From Candidatus Gastranaerophilales bacterium (GTDB taxonomy: Bacteria > Cyanobacteriota > Vampirovibrionia > Gastranaerophilales > Gastranaerophilaceae): a DNA stretch of 64,000 nt. The notes under the pieces are model-generated. The model searched no databases and was not told the origin of the DNA. It saw nothing but the letters and a program-made list of their open reading frames with translations. Shown here piece after piece: positions 61,248-64,000 of the stretch (its first letter is position 1; every line of letters begins with the position of its first letter). Position numbers and translations under genes: made by a program. The stretch is from positions 62,001 through 126,000 of the forward strand of contig CALURV010000008.1 of the NCBI GenBank assembly GCA_944323285.1. The letters are read 5' to 3'.

Positions 61248-61967
61248 TTAACCGACTTTTCTTATTTTTTCTTCTTCATACTGTGATAAATTTGAAATCA
61301 CAAAATCTTTTGGAAGAGTCATATTGGTCTTAACATTGTTTATTCTGTAATGTATAGATGGTACGTATCTTTTCTGACTTACAGTTTTATTTCTAATAGT
61401 ATTATATTCTGTTTGTTTATTATGTTGTTTTGATTTTTTATTAACATTCCTTTTTAAATCCGGTCTTGATGAAATCATTAAGAAAAATAATAGAATAATT
61501 CCCACTAAGCCAAACAATATATATTTTTTATTTGCAATATATAAATATTTATTTAAAGAACTTGCATTTGAATCAAACTGTTTTAAAATACCTGTAGAAA
61601 GTTCTTTTGTATAAATTTTTGCATTATCAATATTTTTTCCTTGAAGTAAAATCATTGTATTACTAGAATTCTTCTTTTGGACTATAACATTTTTTAAATC
61701 AGAAGCATTATCATATAAAATTTCAACAGAATCTGAAGGAACAGCAGAATTTAAAACTAAAGTAAGATTATCTGCAGAATCTGAAAATTGTTTAATATTT
61801 ACTGCATTATTTACTTTTAATATTATTTTATAATTATCATTATCAATCTGTTTAACATCAACTCCTAGAAGAGAATTAGCCGCAAATGCATTTAAAGTAG
61901 AAAAGAAAATAATAAAAACAGATAATACAAATCTATTTATAAAACTATACTTAACCCTTGTCCTCAT
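61248..61967 (-). CDS. AMIN-like exported membrane protein (239 aa)
   Basis: Signal-like N-terminal helix (NRFVLSVFIIFFSTLNAFAA), then a beta-rich domain (LLGVDVKQIDNDNYKIILKV, NLTLVLNSAVPSDSVEILYD) resembling AMIN domains that bind peptidoglycan or polysaccharide. A second membrane helix (YILFGLVGIILLFFLMIS, near 145-165) is followed by a basic cytoplasmic tail of about 70 residues (RNVNKKSKQHNKQTEYNTIR). ggag lies eight bases before the ATG. Domain call is by pattern only. Confidence 0.65.
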   Translation of the reverse strand: MRTRVKYSFINRFVLSVFIIFFSTLNAFAANSLLGVDVKQIDNDNYKIILKVNNAVNIKQFSDSADNLTLVLNSAVPSDSVEILYDNASDLKNVIVQKKNSSNTMILLQGKNIDNAKIYTKELSTGILKQFDSNASSLNKYLYIANKKYILFGLVGIILLFFLMISSRPDLKRNVNKKSKQHNKQTEYNTIRNKTVSQKRYVPSIHYRINNVKTNMTLPKDFVISNLSQYEEEKIRKVG

Positions 61968-62150
61968 TAAATCTCCAACGACTATACTACCCTTTGTATA
62001 TATTTTATAAATTTTAAAAATTAATTACATCAATCAAATGGTTTATAAATTTATCTAAACCTTTAGATTAATGCGCTTGCTTTAATACAAAAAAAATAAT
62101 ACTATAAATTAGTCAGGGTGTTTATATTGTGAATATTTAGAGAGGTAAAT

Positions 62151-64000
62151 ATGTTTGATTTTCTTTCACAAAAAAATAAAAAAGAAAATAAATCGAAAAT
62201 TATACAAAATCAATTTCAAAAACTGAAAGAATTATATTCGAAAGAAAATATAACAACTGAGAGAAAAAAAGAACTTACTGATTTAATCGAAAAATTCGGA
62301 TATTTACCATATTCTCAAACAAAAGCTCTAAAGGAATTAACAGATAGTGAAGTTATATATTTGTTAGAAAAAAAGTTTGAAATAAATAACACATATAAAG
62401 ATAATTCTTTTCAGATAGAAGACGATAAAATAAGCCCTGTAAAAAGATATGGTTATAATAATTCTGATTGGATAAAAAAAGAGCAGCACGATATAAAACT
62501 CATAAATTTAGCGGGACTTGGCAATGGAACAATAGACCCAAAACCGGCAAAATTTATTGATTGGATAAGACAAATTGTTATTCTTCCATCAGGAAATATA
62601 GAAAAAGGAATATTATCTACAACTATATATTTAGTTCCGTTTCATCCAAGAGATTTTGGAAATGCTTATCTGCTTGAGAGCACTCAAGAAGTTAGTGAAA
62701 GTCTAACAGATAATTTATTAAAAGAAAACGGAATTAGTGCAAAAGAACAAATAAAATTATTTATATCTCTAGCTCAACTAGCAGGACATCCCGTTATTTA
62801 TGATGTTTTCCCTCAAACAGGAAGATTTTCAAAAACTGTTCTTGCACATCCTGAAATAGTTAGATGGATTGATGTTAATTTTTTAACAGATGAAATTTCA
62901 AAGGCATTAAATTTTGTTGCTATAAAACTATCTTCTGAATTTGATGAAGATGATGTTACTATTGTAAGAAATATATATAAAACAACACTAAAAAGCGGTT
63001 CCATTGATTTAACTCCTGAATTTAAACCTATTTACAATAGATTCAGAGAAGAACTTGAAGAAAAGAAAAAAGAACTTTCTAACTATATGACAAAAAAAGA
63101 GCAGCAAATTAAATTACAAAAAAGAGTAAGAGAAATTGTTGCTAAAATTAATGGAGTAAAAGCAAGTAAAATAAAAACAGATAAAGATATAACAAAAAGA
63201 GGTGAAGCTCTTCAAGCATTAATAGATTCTGGTCTATGGACTCTGCCTGATGGAGCATGGTGCTCTAGTGGCATTCCTATTTTTGAAAAAATGTCTGAAT
63301 GCGGAAGTTATCCTATATTTAGACATTATGATGCTAAGGGCTGCGATGTTTCTAAATTTGCAGATTCTGACTGTCAAACTCCTTTTTATTTTGTTTACTT
63401 AGAATCGGGTGAATTTAATCTTAAAGTTATGAATTTTTATATTGATTATCTTCAAACAATCAAGGAAGATTATAATTTTGACGGTATGAGATTTACACAC
63501 TCAGATTTTGTTGTTGATGAAATGAGTGAAAAAGACTTAAGACCTATAAGTTACAGAGCGCCAAGATTTCTACTTAAAAAAGCGAATGAAATATTAAAAA
63601 AGAATACTCCATATTTTGCATCTATGGCTGAATATAGATTATGGAACTCTTACTTTAAAGAATATCATCAAGATATGAATTTTGATATCTTATGGGGGAA
63701 TGATACTAAAACAGATTATGAAAAAACTCCTGCTGAAGTTATCAATAATAATAGAGAACTTCAAAATTATAATAGTTCAATATATAAAAATTCTCTTTTA
63801 TCAATATTAAAAACATATAATAATCAAGACGGTGAATTTAGAACTGTTAACAGATACCTTGGACTTATGGATAAAGATGAAGCATTATTTAAATGGTTTA
63901 AGTTTAAATTTTTACCTGGTGGACAACTTGCTCAAAGACCTATAATGTATGTTGACGGTGATGAATCATTTTCTAAAGACGGAATTGAAGCAACAATTCA
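62151..64000 (+). CDS. Large alpha-amylase-like (GH13-type TIM barrel) protein, 3' end outside window
   Basis: Open from ATG at 62151 (gaggtaa upstream) to the window edge, at least 616 residues, with no stop. Regions resemble the barrel of alpha-amylase-like enzymes: LVPFHPRDFGNAYLLESTQE, LAQLAGHPVIYDVFPQTGRF (beta-3 His-like), YNFDGMRFTHSDFVVDEMSE (the DGxRxxH position), MAEYRLWNSYFKEYHQDMNF and DILWGNDTKTD. The first ~110 residues are Lys/Glu-rich and helical. The catalytic Asp of classical GH13 (DGxRxD) is not evident at FTHSD, so activity could be altered. No signal peptide. Substrate unknown. Confidence 0.65.
   Translation, partial: MFDFLSQKNKKENKSKIIQNQFQKLKELYSKENITTERKKELTDLIEKFGYLPYSQTKALKELTDSEVIYLLEKKFEINNTYKDNSFQIEDDKISPVKRYGYNNSDWIKKEQHDIKLINLAGLGNGTIDPKPAKFIDWIRQIVILPSGNIEKGILSTTIYLVPFHPRDFGNAYLLESTQEVSESLTDNLLKENGISAKEQIKLFISLAQLAGHPVIYDVFPQTGRFSKTVLAHPEIVRWIDVNFLTDEISKALNFVAIKLSSEFDEDDVTIVRNIYKTTLKSGSIDLTPEFKPIYNRFREELEEKKKELSNYMTKKEQQIKLQKRVREIVAKINGVKASKIKTDKDITKRGEALQALIDSGLWTLPDGAWCSSGIPIFEKMSECGSYPIFRHYDAKGCDVSKFADSDCQTPFYFVYLESGEFNLKVMNFYIDYLQTIKEDYNFDGMRFTHSDFVVDEMSEKDLRPISYRAPRFLLKKANEILKKNTPYFASMAEYRLWNSYFKEYHQDMNFDILWGNDTKTDYEKTPAEVINNNRELQNYNSSIYKNSLLSILKTYNNQDGEFRTVNRYLGLMDKDEALFKWFKFKFLPGGQLAQRPIMYVDGDESFSKDGIEATI

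Overview
The window is AT-rich (the strands are dominated by A/T homopolymer runs, and genes use AAA/AAT/ATA-type codons throughout). It looks like an ordinary chromosome segment of an uncultured bacterium. Most likely it is a non-photosynthetic cyanobacterial relative of the Melainabacteria/Gastranaerophilales type. I infer this from four things: the low GC, an LL-diaminopimelate aminotransferase, a recurring family of proteins that begin MKI.xI and carry an FKG/YKG motif a few residues later, and the protein at 57039 with its distinctive start (MGLAASQARFLGITARKS). The placement is inference, since no rRNA gene is present.

Layout. 1-500: the end of an export-gate gene (FlhA family). 0.6-2.5 kb: two adjacent lineage-type membrane proteins sharing the start MKINSIT. 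2.7-5.9 kb: UDP-glucose dehydrogenase and, divergently, a 5'-nucleotidase-like phosphoesterase. 6.0-18.3 kb: a surface-polysaccharide locus read rightward. It holds an initiating sugar transferase, two GT4 enzymes and one GT2 enzyme, a polymerase-like membrane protein, a pyruvyl transferase with an F420-hydrogenase-beta-like partner, a Wzx flippase, an HMGL-type aldolase and a Wzz-like chain-length protein. 18.4-28.4 kb: mostly leftward, with a PAP2 phosphatase, two radical SAM proteins, a lipid kinase (rightward), a Wza-like export protein, a PHP phosphoesterase and two CoA-dehydratase-activase-related Fe-S proteins. 28.4-29 kb: tRNA-Pro(GGG) with a duplicated 3' end. 29-35.5 kb: an SbcD/YhaO plus SbcC/YhaN pair followed by bioF-bioG-bioC. 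35.5-46.5 kb: comM, serine dehydratase, dapL, a glutamate-synthase-type oxidoreductase, small proteins, an omega-like RNA polymerase subunit and rpsT. 46.7-56.3 kb: another tag-type protein, rdgB-uppS, then gyrA-ridA-dtd, a DUF2142 protein and adenine deaminase. 56.6-64 kb: small tag protein, a filament-like protein behind a flagellar-type promoter, a Gly/Ser/Thr-rich protein, a DNA glycosylase, rsmI, STAS and AMIN-like proteins, and the start of a large alpha-amylase-like gene that runs off the right edge.

The polysaccharide genes form a plausible Wzx/Wzy-type pathway: UDP-glucuronate supply (ugd), priming transferase, glycosyltransferases and decoration, flippase, polymerase candidate, chain-length control and outer-membrane export. 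The export gene is separated from the rest and transcribed with radical SAM and Fe-S activase-like genes.

The least-explained signals are: (1) a family of eight dispersed intergenic repeats built of two hairpins, in which one copy has its first hairpin flipped; (2) the shared N-terminal tag on at least five otherwise unrelated proteins; (3) the filament-like gene with a sigma-28-like promoter; (4) a set of genes whose -10 box sits 6-8 bases before the start codon with no ribosome binding site; and (5) an orphan terminator that suggests a small RNA upstream of the serine dehydratase genes.
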